Below are positions 1 to 18,664 of a stretch of 64,000 nucleotides of DNA, in pieces; positions within the stretch are counted from its first letter, which is position 1; each line of letters opens with the position of its first letter. Position numbers and translations under genes: made by a program. Where the stretch lies: contig OZ176052.1 of the NCBI GenBank assembly GCA_964247055.1, positions 9,424,001 to 9,488,000 on the forward strand, in the 5' to 3' direction. The notes under the pieces are model-generated. The model saw only the letters and a list, made by a program, of their open reading frames with translations. It had not been told where the DNA came from and ran no database searches. The DNA comes from Paragordius varius (lineage: Eukaryota; Nematomorpha).

Positions 1-374
1 GAGGTTGAATTGGACTAGGCTGAGATTTCGAAGTGAGATTTTTAATGTCTGGTAGGAAACCTGAAATAAAATTTGGATTTGGGAAATATTTGCAATATAT
101 TCCCTTTGGTCCACAGAATATAAGCACACAATTGGGAATATTAACTTTCTAAAATATATAAAAAAACAACCTTATGAAAAAGGTAGGCATTGCAATCATT
201 CAAATCACAGCATAATTTTTCGCATTGTTGAATGTTTTTGGTTTTAAGCGATTGAATTAAATATCCACTGGTTGTAACAGGTTTAATTATCACATTTTGA
301 TTGGTAAAATACACATTATTACATCCTTTAACCGTATTAACCACAATATTCAATAATAAAAGACACCATAACAT
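1..374 (-). CDS. Secreted or membrane protein with N-terminal MANSC-like domain (5' part, runs off the left edge)
   Basis: Exon 1 is 374-171 and exon 2 is 148 to the window edge, separated by a 22-nt GT-AG intron (170-149). The start ATG is followed by a hydrophobic signal-peptide-like stretch (MLWCLLLLNIVVNTVKG). A cysteine-rich module then has the spacing C...CEKLCCDLNDCNAYLF...C..IFC...YC. The CEKLCC, DCNAY and paired later cysteines fit the MANSC fold (motif at N terminus with seven cysteines) seen in LRP11, MANSC1 and HAI-1. The second half of the domain reads correctly only if the 22-nt intron is removed, and exon 2 stays open to base 1. MANSC proteins are usually type I membrane proteins or protease-inhibitor-associated; the rest of this protein is outside the window. 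It is divergently arranged with MCM5. The domain call is fairly sure and the function is unknown. Confidence 0.7.
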
Positions 375-441
375 AAGTTATCGATTTTTAAGTTTGAATA
401 TCTCCCAATAAAAATATATATACATTCATAAAATCAAATTT
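375..441. promoter_or_regulatory. Short divergent intergenic region, MANSC gene / MCM5
   Basis: Only 67 bp separate the two start codons, which point away from each other. Any promoter and 5' UTR for both genes must lie here or inside the neighbouring gene. The sequence is AT-rich and shows no clear named motif. Bidirectional use is inferred from geometry only. Confidence 0.45.
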
Positions 442-6922
<6,481 letters not shown>

Positions 6923-9042
6923 AATATATTTTAATTATTTAAAATAAACAGATTCTTATATTTTCTATTTTATTTAACTATGTGCATTACTAAAAAGTTT
7001 TCTTTGGAATTTAATATATAGAGACTACTACGTATAATAATATTATAACTTATATATATTTCAAAGTTGTTTCAACTTAGGCAGACTCAGCTCTATGTTC
7101 ACATCACTGGTTAAAAATCTTTTTTATAATATTTTCTATCATACCAAATATTATACACCTATTCTTCATTTAATAATTTCTTTTAAAGACGCAAGATCAT
7201 ATTGCACTTTTTTGAGATAACTCCAGATAGATTTCCTGTTTAAGTAAAATACGCTTTCTCATAAAAAATCGTATCAAATGTGATTTCATGGTCCATATTA
7301 ATTATGGCCATTTTTGGTCGATTGAGTCGCTTTCAAAGCCCTGTGCACCAGACCACCTTTTACTTTCCAAACCCTATGAGCGTAGGAAAAAAGGAAATAA
7401 TCAAAAACACAATTTAAACATTAATTACAAAAAATAAAGTTTCCCAGAAAATTCGGGATATTTTAAAATATTTCCATTTTAAATCCAAGTTAGTCACCCT
7501 ATCACTACTTTACTAATCTGATATGAAAAATGTAAAATAGTACCATTCGAGTCTTATTTTAGTATTTCTCTGTTTGTCCCTACCCCGGAGCAAAAAAGAT
7601 TTCAACATATTCCCTGAAAACAGTGTCTTTTATTCTTTCGAAAAACGCAAAGGTCCTTAACAGAATTTTTTAAGGGTTCTGTGAATCTAGGACTATTTTC
7701 AAGCATTTGAAATCTTTAGTCAATAGGCGAGATTATGTACCATGTTAATTTATCACAACATTATGGTGCAAGTCTCACTTGCCCCAGAAGATGTATTCTA
7801 ACTAAGGGATATCCATCATTCTCATTTTGCCTAATATATTTTTAACATATTATTTAATACCTTGATATAATTGTCAAACTATAATTTAATTAATGTTTTA
7901 TGTAAGAATATAATATCGTTTTATAAAGGATTTCTTACCTAATTTACAAAAAATCCGTTTAAACGACCAAAAATCCCTAAAACGATCTTTTAAACCGGTG
8001 ATGCTTAACATGCGGTCCTCCGTAACTTTTTTGTGCGGCTCGCGAAATAATTTAAACACCATTGATTGTTCGATAAAGGTCTTAAATAGCTTTTAGGCCG
8101 TCAAATGCTTGTGTTTACTTTGATTGGAATTAATAAAGTATTATTTTAAGGTTGGTCTATAATTAATTTTGAGTTTTTAAACGAAAATCATTAAAATAAC
8201 CATTGCATAGTTTTTTATGTAATAAGTCCTTAACATGGCCGTTAACTAATGGCACCCACACTGTTAGGATTTGGATTATATCAATTTAAATTTTAGCTAT
8301 GATTTATTATTTAAATTTTCTTAATATATTAAGTTGCGACGAGTTTTAATTCTTTGTATTTTTCATTAGAACGGTCATTTTTTTAAGTTGAGGTATTTCA
8401 AAAAATTGTTTGTTTCCATGAAGAGTTCGTTTTGTAATTTTTTATGTGCTTCTTTTTGAAATGTTACATATGGTATTATAGATTTATATAAAACCACAGG
8501 ATATCTAAAATATATTAAACATTATTAAGTTACATTACTAGAAGTGCTATTAATTTTCTTTAGGTATAGATCAATATTAGGCATGTTTTGTTTTACGAAA
8601 CTCAAGGGTAATTCAGATGTTTTTTAGATAAACTATAAGGAAACCCTCGCTTTCTTTGAAAAGGTTACCATATTTAACACTTAGTGGTTCCATGCAAAAC
8701 TTATTATAAAAAACATAATGAGATCCTTGTTTCTGCGATTGCTGAAACATTATCTTCATTTCGGGGACAAATATAAATAATTTGTACCTGAGATCCGTAT
8801 TAAACTATGATTTGTTTTTAGTTGAATTTTATAATTGAGTTCTCCGAATTTCCCCCCCCCCCCATAGATTTTTCTACGCCTTCTTAGGGTGGCGCTCCTT
8901 CCCTCTTTATTCACTCCACCCATTATCAATCTTTTGAATACATCATTTTGGGCGTGCTGAGACATGTAATATTTATAGATAGAAATATTTAAATAAAATC
9001 GTTTTTTAGATAAAAATTAAAATGTTTATGTACTTGTAAATC
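6923..9042. other. Intergenic, no gene recognised
   Basis: AT-rich DNA downstream of MCM5. It holds the MCM5 poly(A) signal (AATAAA, 6943-6948) and a decayed fragment near 7995-8050. That fragment has the GCGGCTCGCGAAAT block, related to the hAT-type MITE at 9043-9261. No conserved coding stretch was found on either strand. Confidence 0.6.
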
Positions 9043-9261
9043 CGAGGTCTCCAACACATTTCTTCGGCCCGCGAAATATTATACGAAATCTGAGTAAAAT
9101 TAATTATCTTAAGCAAATTTTCTGAATAAGTCTTTCCAAATTTTGGCAATGAACTAGCAAAAAGTAATAGTTTTTTCAATCTTATGTTTGAAAGCTAAGA
9201 AAATATTTTTTATCGCAGTTTTTGAATATGCGGCCCGTGCCATTTGTGTTGACCACCCCTG
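9043..9261. mobile_element. hAT-type MITE (CAGGGGTGGTCAACACA family)
   Basis: The left end CGAGGTCTCCAACACA and the inverted right end CAGGGGTGGTCAACACA form terminal inverted repeats. Just inside each is a GCGGCCCG/CGGCCCGCG block. A family member at 55052-55379 has a perfect 8-bp target duplication. Another decayed fragment lies near 9415-9487. This copy is decayed and I see no clear duplication. Confidence 0.55.
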
Positions 9262-11296
9262 TTCAAGACCGTTTTTGGGGAGAAGATTACACAATTTTAT
9301 ATTAGGTATTTCTAAAATCTAATCTGAATATCAAAATTTAGATAACGGAATAACCAGTAAAAAATTGATATTATATTGTTTGAATGTTTTTTACATTATA
9401 TATTGATGCCCCTGTGTTTATGTTTTAATGTAGCCCTCCAAAATGTTTAAGTTGAAAGGCCCGCGAAGCATTTTGTGTAGGGTACCCCTATTTTTAGACA
9501 AACATGTAACCCATTAAAACTAAAATTAAGCTTTTTGAAAAATACATTTTTTCGGAATATGCAAATTATCCAAACTTGCCTGGCAACAAAATTATATTGG
9601 CTACATGCATATTTTTATTTTTTGACATTTCTGGATTAAATTAAAAAAAACCTAAGATGTTACCAAAGATAAATAGGATCCCCGGAAAAATTTACATAAT
9701 TTTAATATATTTATATTAGCTGTTTAAGAAGTTACACAAACTTTTTAAAAGTATTATATTATTGTCATTATTATTAAGATTAATAATTTATGCATATTTC
9801 TATATATACATTTATATATTTACATGTATATAATATTAACCACAAGAGTTATTAAATAAATATGAATATGATAATATTAGGAACAACCATATTTTTATGC
9901 AAAATACTAACTAGCCATTTAGTTATAATCGGACGACAGATAGATTAAAAAAAACATTGCGAAAAAAACTTATTAAATTATCTATGTAAATCTATATATA
10001 TATATATATATATATATATGTTTTTAACCATCAAACTTTATGTTTTGCCAGTGTGCCAACATATTTTGCATATATAACGTTCTTTTTTAAGATAGTTAGA
10101 TAGATGGATACATGAAAATTTTTTCATCATAATTTTTTTCTGATATTTTTTGGTAAAAAGTCTCTTTCTTTATTTGCATATACATGCTTATGAATTATGG
10201 GGATAGAATGTCCAAATATATAATATATAGATAAATATGTACACACCAAAATTTGCGTTTTTTTTCCATTTGACTTACGCTTTGAATGCTGTCATTGTAT
10301 CAACTTTAAATAAACGGACAATAATATGTCTTATATTTTTAACCTCCCAAGTTAATTTGCATATGTAAATTTGTTTTCAGTTTTCATATTATAGCTGAAA
10401 ACATGATGTTTATTATTGTATATATAAAAATGATAAAGGAATAAAGAATTTAATTTAAATTCTATGTGACATTATATATAACTATTACTACTAACGGGTT
10501 TTTTTTCAAAGTTAACCGATTATTTTAAGAAAAAGTGGGTAAAAGAATTATAACGCGGTGTGATTTATGAATGCAGTCTTCATGGTCATTACCAGCCAAT
10601 TGATACCGCGAACGCAAATTTATATTGTTATTTGCAACAATCTAAATTAACCAATCAAAAAATCGGTTTACATCTGTAGAGATAAATTTCTTTCAAAAAA
10701 TTTTAAGATTTTCTCTGTATTATATTGTGATTTAACCTATGTTAAAAAATTCTAAATTGGTTTTAAAGTTGTGACTCACGGTCATAATGATTCATAGCCT
10801 AACCCTAGTTACAATTTACTTTTATTAGGTCAACCCAAATTTTCCAAATTGATTATGGAAAACGTAAAACACTACGCTAAATCACCAGGTCCACTAATTA
10901 ATTTATTATTATTAATTAAATATATGGTGCGAGCATACAATCGTATTTAAATACCTATATAATTATAATTTATTTATTATTAAATTACGGTTGATTGATT
11001 TCTAATTAAATTTTATAAGGCAAAAACTTTTATATAAACATATACGCATTTTCACGCAATAAATTAATTAATATAATATGGTGGAATTCGCATTTCAATT
11101 AAATTCAAATTAGTAAGATGGTGATTTTTTCTATATAACAACATCGTAGAACTAGTATCCCAATAAAATAATAAATTAGTATTATTTATGCTATGTAAAA
11201 CAATTTACAAATATATAACACTTTTTTGAAAAATAATAAAATCATAATAAATCTGTCTCTCTATTGAAATGGTTAAAACATTAATTAAGTTATGGA
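9262..11296. other. Intergenic, no gene recognised
   Basis: AT-rich with an (AT)n run at 9993-10019 and several TTTGCATATA-type words near 10062, 10171 and 10353. No coding signal was found. The last eight bases (11289-11296, GTTATGGA) are the left target duplication of the hAT element. Confidence 0.55.
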
Positions 11297-13800
11297 TAAG
11301 GTGACCAGATTTTTTGAAGGAAAAAGCGGGACAAATCTGAGAAAGGGGGGGGGGGTTGTGAGGTGGGGTGTACAACCAAAAATTTTTATACAAAAAATTT
11401 ATTGTAGTATTTATTTATTTTTAACACAAATACATTATAAATATGAAAAAATATTTAATTCCTTGGTATATTTTTTATTTGAGTGAATGCGTTTTAGCAG
11501 ATTGTCATCATTTTATAAAATATTGTAGAAGTCACAAGAATTTGTCAAATTATATTTGACAGATAAAATGATAAAGTTTCAACATTTAAATTTGATTTTT
11601 CCGATGTCCACATCTGATTTACTGTGGAAAAAACGCGCTCAGTAGCAGCGTTGGTTCCACGTAAAGATAATGCAAATTCTACATTTTTAAAATATTGTAT
11701 GGAACATAGTTTGTTTTAAAAGGATGAAATATTTCGAACCATTTCTTTTCTACTGTATTTTTTTCTGTTGTCCATAATTTAAGTTTTTCTATTAATATAT
11801 TTTATAACTAATGATATATAAAAAAGATATTTTCTGAAAGGTTACTTTTTGGGAATTTTTGGGAGATGCAGATATGATTTTTGAACATCGCACCAATCAA
11901 ATTCTGGTTTTAATGTTATTAAATGAAAAGGATTAATTTCATTAAATTGCATCGTCCAGCCTTCCAATAATCTTTACAGTTTGTATAAAACCTTTTTAAT
12001 GGTACAGGATATTTTGGCGATTTATTAAACCTTGATTTTCTAAATTATTTATAATATTGCGGATGGTTACTGGTATAAAATTATTTTATAACCCTTCTTC
12101 ACATTGGAATTTTAGGTTACTTTTCATTGGCTATTTCGATTGCCGAAGTTTTGTCACTTTCTATCAATTTAATAACATTTTGAAAGAGAGCAGCTTGATT
12201 ATGTAGGAACTCTAACCATATTGAAGAATCACTTTCAAAAAACTTTTCCAAAGTTGTAGGACATTTGTCCTGTGATAAAAAAATAGGATTTTAAAGGATC
12301 ATTCTTTAAAATTCCTTCGATAGCTGGCAGAAGAGCAAACCAACGAGGTTTACAATATCCAAGCATTTTTTAATATTGAACTTCTGCATTTGCACAGAAT
12401 TTCTTAAGCGTTTTAACGCGTACCGTGTATATAAAAATAGGAATATACCTTGGCAACTACATTTTCCACATCTAGGGGTAACAAATCAGCAACTGTTTGA
12501 ATAGCGTTGTGTGTTATATGCGCTACACACCCAACATCAATAATGGATTAAGATTATCTGCTAATTACTGAAACTTATTTTTTGTTCCCCTCCTTGATTT
12601 CCACCGAAGTTCGTATTGGTATTGTCACCGCAATATGCGATTTTTTCTAGAATATTCATTATTGAAGTAAAATTATGTCGGAATTCGCACCGGGTAGAGA
12701 AATAATTTTAAATTTTAATTTTACTTCGGTTTCTGGACCAAAATATTTTATTAACGTGGGAAATATTTTTGTTTCCTGATTTGATACATCAGAGTATGGC
12801 GATATGAAATTAATTTTCAGCAAATCTTTTTGTATTCAGAAAATGCATGTGGTGAAAGGACAATGCATACAATGGCTTCAGCCTTTGTACGGGCACATGT
12901 AAATTTTTTTAAATAAGGTACGAATAACCTGTGAGGTACAATCCATAGATCTAAAGGAATGATTGTGATTAACGACGTGAAAAGATAAAACGCCTTCGGC
13001 TAGTGCCAAATTCTTTTCTTCCTCTCCAAAAGCGGTTTTTCAAAAAAATCGCTCATTTTGTAAGATGATGCCGCCATATCTAAACATTTTTTATGTTTCT
13101 GTGTTTCCATATGCTTTGTAATATCATGCTTGCCGCCATGTGCTAGGGTGAATTCCCCCTCGCATATAAGACATTTAACAAATGATTCATTCTTCGTTTT
13201 TTTAATAAAAGGAAAATCCTTCATTAATTCATCGTTGAATTTACAACCTCTTTTTGTGCTCATATTTATAAACTACTATTAGTATAATAAATATTATATT
13301 ACCTTAATTTTCTGTGATAAACGTGTAAGGTACCGATTTGTGGTATCAATTTGTCTTTTAAGCTACCGATTTGTGGTATTAATTTGGCTTTTTAATAATG
13401 TTGGCAAGTAATAAAACTAAAATATTAGTATAATAAATATTATATTACCTTAATTTTGTGAAATAAACGTGTAAGGTACCGATTTGTGGTATCAATTTGT
13501 CTTTTAATCTAGAGATTTGTGGTATTAACTTGGCTTTTTGATAATAATGACAGTAGTAGTAGGAAGTATAGTGTATAATCACATGATATAAATTCGAAAA
13601 AAATAAATATTTTTTAAAAAAAATTTAATTTAAAATTGAATAGATTTTAAAGATATTTAATGATAAAAAATTTAAACGGACAAAAAAAATTTATTTGTTT
13701 TAAAAAAAATTTTTTTATATAATCGTGAAAAAGCGGGACATTTAAAAACGTAGCAGGAAGCGGGACAAAGTGTGAAAAAGCGGGACGTCTGGTCACCTTA
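11297..13800 (-). mobile_element. hAT DNA transposon with ZBED transposase remnant
   Basis: The left end TAAGGTGACCAGA (from 11297) is the inverted copy of the right end TCTGGTCACCTTA (to 13800). Both arms continue into AAAAAGCGGGAC. An exact 8-bp target duplication, GTTATGGA, flanks it (11289-11296 and 13801-13808). This is the hallmark of hAT elements. The transposase runs on the minus strand: a BED-finger N terminus at 13263-13000, and further on (about 12545-12450) the hAT-like block CVAHITHNAIQ. The 2504-bp length suits an autonomous hAT. The transposase frame beyond the BED finger is broken by stops, so it is probably dead, but the perfect duplications suggest a fairly recent insertion. 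Two near-identical ~120-bp segments in tandem (about 13285-13400 and 13425-13545) lie just inside the right end. Confidence 0.9.
13000..13263 (-). pseudogene. BED zinc finger N-terminal part of hAT transposase
   Basis: The reading frame starts MSTKRGCKFNDELMKDFPF and has CLICEGEF followed by HGGKHDITKHMETQKH. This is a BED-type C2H2/C-x2-C...H finger that binds transposon DNA in hAT transposases. It ends at a stop after 87 residues. The rest of the transposase can be recognised only in pieces further along the minus strand, so this is a truncated remnant inside the element 11297-13800. Confidence 0.8.
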
Positions 13801-13808
13801 GTTATGGA

Positions 13809-16336
13809 GCAGACATTATTCGGTTGATCTTTAACATTTTGGGATAGATATCAGGATGATTCTCAAATTAATTTTGGAATCAGAATTAGGATGTTTACCA
13901 CGCTGACTTCAAAAATTTATTATTTCCTGGCTTTGTTTACAAAATTATGTTTTGCTTATATAACACATCGAGAAAATTTTTTTTGATACTATTTTTTAAC
14001 AAAGGTAAAAATCCATAAATGCGTAAGCTTCATGGCTATCACAATCATTAAATTTGCCACTACAATTAGAGTATGAGTAAGTATACATTGCTTGAAAGTT
14101 AATAAATATTGCCAAATATCATTTACAACAAAGAGGTATTATTGGCTTATGATTATTTTTTTCACTTTTAACTATTATAGCCAATAATAATTCTCTTTGC
14201 TGCATGTGCTATTTGCCAATAATAAATAACTTTCTTGCAATATTTAATTACTCATTTGTATTTTACCAGTATGAATTTTATTTTATAAAATAATAAATGG
14301 GCCAAGAAATATGATGAAAAATATACTGCTAACTAAAATAAATAAAGATAAGTTTTATGGATTATTTAAAATTTCTTGTTAGCCTAAAATATAATGTTAT
14401 ATTCTACCGTATCGATCGGACAGAAAGAATCAAAATTAAACATATGACATTTTATTAATTTATAATTAAAAATTCCCTGGTTGTTTAGATTCTCTATCAA
14501 TTTAAACAAAATATTTTTTCCTATTTCGAAAAAACATACGAAACCCACTATTTTTGCATTAACCGAAACTGAGGTCAATTATTCTAAAGTAGCCGTTACC
14601 GGCTCATAAAATGCAATTAAGGTTACCAAAAATTTAAGCTTAGCCCTATCATTATCCCATTTTTTATTAAATAAGCGAGATAGTAAAAACCATAAATTTA
14701 TTAAATTTATCCTATTATACAGCAGAAAGGTCCCTCCACACCTTAAAACATTTTAAATTAAAATTTTAACCAACCAACCAAATACCTATCAAACTAAACA
14801 TATATTTAGTTATCTCTTTTATCGCTTATAAAATTGAAATCGTTTTCTACTTTGAGTACAAAGTCCAAATTTAAACAACATCTAATGTTATATGAATACT
14901 ATATTAAAGATTTTCCAATGAGAGATTATATGGAAAACAAAATACAAATTAGTAAATTTCCCTATAAAACATTTAATGTGTGGTTAAAGGCAAAAAAAAC
15001 TTTTCGGCGTTACTTGATGATGACATATTGAATATCAAAGAGATATAGCATATACTAAAGTTTGTGAAAACAGTTGAAGTGAATATTTTACGCCCAAGTG
15101 CACTAATTTGATCTCAAAATGATAATAATTTGACATTGTCATTACACAAAGTTAATAAATGAAATATTATTTTAAAATATTCTCTTCATATAGCTATAAA
15201 CCTATATGAAAGCCGACAAAATTATAATCAGATCGTTTGTCACACAGAGAGATATGTTTTTTTTATAAACCCTAACAGTAAAGATCTAAATAAATGGAAT
15301 TTTGAGATAAAATACATAGCTTTATAATATAGAAGTCATTATTATATTATTAAACTTCAAAATATATGAAATATAAAGTGAAAAAACAATTTAATGCATT
15401 AGAATTTATAAGATTACGAAAATTAATTATTGTCTTTGAATTTCACGGAAATATTATGGCTCTACAAATTAAAATTATAATTTTCCATATTTGTGTTTAT
15501 TTTGAAGGACAGTTAAGCCCGACCCCGGGTAATATAAGCGTTTATCGCTAGAAATCCCCATAAAACCGATTTTTTGGAAAATGTACGAGACCATATGTAT
15601 AATCCCTTATGTTAAAGACAATTTTAAATATAACTAATATGTAAAACCCGCATCTTGAAGAGAATTTTAAGCCAATATTCCAGAAATTGTGTAGTCCCAT
15701 TAAAATTTTGGCCATTTAAATCTCCAAAATAGATGAGCTAAAAGTCAGATTCACAAAGCATCGTTTAGAGTCACACTGACGCTTGCAGGACATTGTTTTC
15801 TTTTTAATAATTGATAGAAAGCCAAAAAATTATGGAGCTAATCTATGAAAAAATAATATTTAAAGACCTTATATTTAGACTAAAATATTGGATATACATT
15901 TATATTTATCTATGACTTTAAAAATATATAATTATGGTTTACTGTATAATTTGATGCGTTAATTGGAGTAATAGATTGACACCTGAAGACCATTTTGATG
16001 CTAATTCTTAGGGTGTTGGCAAACAAATTATTTTAAATAAAGCATTTTATTTGTTAATAATTTCCATTGAAACATATTAGTTAAATAATTTAATTAATTT
16101 GGTCCATATTCGTATAAATCATAGAAGTGAATTTGGAGAATAAAAACATATATCCTAAAATTTTAAACCCATTGGATTGCTCTAGGTCGCAATAAATATT
16201 TAATCTAATGGTATGAATGTGTACATTAAAGCGAAAAACAACAATTAGCGATAAAAATTTAAATATATGTTCAATTTATAAATAATACATTAACAAAACT
16301 AATGTGTTTGATAATTCAGTATATTGTGCTTATATA
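13809..16336. other. Intergenic, no gene recognised
   Basis: AT-rich. A 65-codon open frame at 14834-15031 has no recognisable domain and base composition like its surroundings. A CCCGACCCCGGG block near 15518-15590 resembles the CCCC-rich blocks of the Helitron-like element in MCM5 intron 12. Nothing else was seen. Confidence 0.5.
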
Positions 16337-17182
16337 CCAGGTATAGTCATAAATCTTTACCGCTTTAACTATGAGAAAACGTCAGCAAAAAAATGCTACC
16401 GATTAATTTGACACAGACGCTATTTTATTCATGTCACATTAAACAACATAACGAAAATTGATCCAGCCAAAATCTAGTTTCTTATTTAAATAATTCAGTA
16501 ATCATGTCGAATTTTGTGCCTGAAAAGAAAATTTGCGGCACGCATTGCTTTTATATTTCATCAAAAGAAAATGGCTGTTGAAAGTCGCCGTTTGCTGGTA
16601 GAAACATATGGTGAACATGCTTCTTCGATTAAAAGGTGTAAAACGGTGTTTCAAAAAACTTTAAAGTTGTGAATTACAAGAAATTAGGATGATTTGGACT
16701 TCACAGAAGCAAAGAAGATAATGTAGAGTAGTTTGAAACAACTCAATCTATTTAGCAATTGGCTGAGCATCACACGTGATTATCACAGAAAACAATGTCT
16801 ACGAGCAATGAAAAATCCAATAAATTAGGTAAATGAGCCTGATAAATTTATAATAAATGTCAAATCAAAAATCGCAAAGCGCCTGTGAACACGAAACTAG
16901 ATTATTTTAGCATCGAATTGTGACGGGTGGCTTTATTTTGTACAACAAAGCGGAAATGTTGTGACTTCCTTGCCAAACCGGCCCATCCAAGCAAGGCCAA
17001 ATCGCTTAAACCATGGACAATATATGGTAAAACCAGAATTTTTTGTATTATGAAACTTTAAGGCCCAGTTAAACCGTTAAAACACAATGCGATCGACAAC
17101 GAATGAGTAATTTAAACCATGTCGAAAAATGACCGGATGGCCCAAAAGACAGGGAGTAATTTTTCATCATGACAATGATCCG

Positions 17183-17375
17183 TATAATGAGGTGGTAGGC
17201 GCCGGATTCTTACACTGCGTGCCAGAGTTTGAACCCCGGAACTACGCAATTTTTCCATCTTCACTGTCAGCCCTAGGCAGATGAGTCTTAAAGCCTTCAC
17301 ATGTCCGGATACATATTAAGTCCTTACCCTTTAATAAAAAAGGAAAAAAGAGACTCTAAACTATATATATATTAT
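17183..17375 (+). mobile_element. tRNA-derived SINE inserted in the mariner
   Basis: The 193-bp insert starts TATAATGAGGTGGTAGGCGCC and carries GAGTTTGAACCCCGG about 45 bases later. These look like the A and B boxes of an internal Pol III promoter. The GTGGT-AGGCGCCGGA wording fits a tRNA-Leu or tRNA-Ser ancestor. It ends in an A-rich and TATATA tail. It is flanked by ACAATGATCCG (17172-17182) and ACAATGCTCCG (17376-17386), an 11-bp target duplication with one mismatch, typical of LINE-mobilised insertion. The insertion is younger than the mariner. No second copy was noticed in the window. Confidence 0.75.
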
Positions 17376-17599
17376 ACAATGCTCCGTTTAACATGTAGAA
17401 TCAATTAAAGACACCTTAACTCTTCGATAGGAAATTCTTTCGCATCCGCCGAACTCTCCTGACTGGTGCCATCTGACTATTACCTTTTCGCATCAATGAG
17501 GCCCTCCCTAGTAGAGCAGCACTTCAATAATTTCGACAATGGAATAGTGGCGAACGGTTTGCCGCAAAAGACAATCAGTTTATTGGCATGGCTTTCATA

Positions 17600-17860
17600 T
17601 GTCATCTACAATTCAAATTCACCCTAAAAATAAGTTATGTGTTTTCGGGCTAATGTAACTCCTCATTAATATAAAATATATCTTTATGGCATGGCATTAT
17701 TTTGTTACTATTTTTTATTTTAAACAAAATTTTCTTTTTACATATATAAAAAAATGTAAAATTTTTAATCTTAAAAAGCAAAATTTATTTTAGGGTAAAT
17801 TTAAATTGTTCGAAGGTGAATTTGATAGTTCAAGGGTCATTTCGAAGTGTAAATGGTATA
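17600..17860. repeat. Fold-back MITE copy A (TTCAAATTCACCC family)
   Basis: The left arm ACAATTCAAATTCACCC runs into the family core (TAAGTTATGTGTTTTCGGGC). The right arm is the inverted form, ending GTGTAAATGGT. It lies within the 3' part of the mariner, so it inserted after it. The arm units are degenerate here, so this is one of the older copies. Confidence 0.7.
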
Positions 17861-17975
17861 TATTACCGAGATTGGCTAAATGTGTGAAAGGCGATAAACA
17901 ATATTTTGTTAAACTGATTTCCCTTCAATATTACACATTTTTAAAACCGGTAAAGAAACTTCTGACATATCCAGT

Positions 17976-18239
17976 TGCACATTAAAATTATCTAAATGTA
18001 AATTAAATTTACAGTTTTAATCTTCCATATAAAATATAAAAAAATTTGCAAGAGGCAAATATATATAAACCAAATGGGAATATTTATATTTAAGTAACCC
18101 AGAAATAATGTAGGTATTGAAATTGAATCATAGAATAATACCTTTTCGGGCTTACTCCGGATAGATTATAAATATCTCAAAAAATATTTATGTTAGTGAC
18201 ATGAAAATTATCGACAAATATCATTGGCGACAAAAAGTA
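17976..18239. other. Intergenic, nothing recognised
   Basis: Short AT-rich spacer between the mariner and the MITE pair. No coding or structural signal seen. Confidence 0.5.
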
Positions 18240-18664
18240 AATTAAGATTTTTTTAATTTTTAAAATATAAAAAAAACGTATATAAGGACAAATATTTTTT
18301 TCTATAAGCCAACCATACTTTTTAAATCTTAATTTGTTAAATATAACTCAAAGTTTTAAATGGCAAAGTGTGAAATATGAAGTAGAGACAACAGTAAAAA
18401 CCGAAAATATACGGACAAAACTTAAAATATAAAGACAAATATATTTAAAAACAACCATGCTTTTTAAATTTTGATTTTTAAATATCCTAAATTGCAAAGT
18501 GTGAAATAGAGACATATATAACTAGATAATCAATTCTATATTTTTCAAGTGTAAGTTAATAGCCGTTATAGGAAAAATTAAGGTCCACAAATCTATGGTT
18601 GTCTTCTGAAAAAGAAATTGTCTTTATATTATTATGTTTTGTCCATATAATTTTATTTTGACTG
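18240..18664. mobile_element. Two CAGT-type MITEs, one inserted in or abutting another
   Basis: A complete copy runs 18392-18664, from CAGTAAAAACCG to TTTTGACTG and then TA. It carries the arm ACGGACAAAACTTAAAATA and its inverse TATGTTTTGTCCATATAA. Immediately to its left, 18240-18391 repeats the left half of the same element (AAGGACAAATATTTTTTTC, CCATACTTTTTAAATCTTAA, GGCAAAGTGTGAAATATGAA). The second copy thus lands in the middle of the first. It belongs to the same family as the element in MCM5 intron 9. Confidence 0.65.

Larger units (their letters stand above)
16337..17975 (+). mobile_element. Mariner element, dead, with two nested insertions
   Basis: The left end CCAGGTATAGTCATAAATC...TTTACCG (16337) and the inverted right end CTGGATATGTCAGAAG...TTTACCG (to about 17975) are terminal inverted repeats. 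The transposase starts at ATG 16504 (MSNFVPEKK). Later pieces read as AVESRRLLVETYGEHASSIK, RIVTG (catalytic region start), HHDND and PPNSPDW/DYHLF-like blocks, in changing frames. These match mariner transposase in order. A SINE interrupts the catalytic HDNA region at 17183-17375, and a fold-back element lies in the 3' part (about 17600-17860). Removing both leaves about 1.2 kb, the normal mariner size. Several frameshifts and stops show an old copy. Confidence 0.85.

Noticed and set aside
15518-15551. CCCGACCCCGGG followed by CTAG as another Helitron 3' end
   Set aside because: The hairpin is poor, the spacing to CTAG is too long and CTAG is followed by A rather than T.
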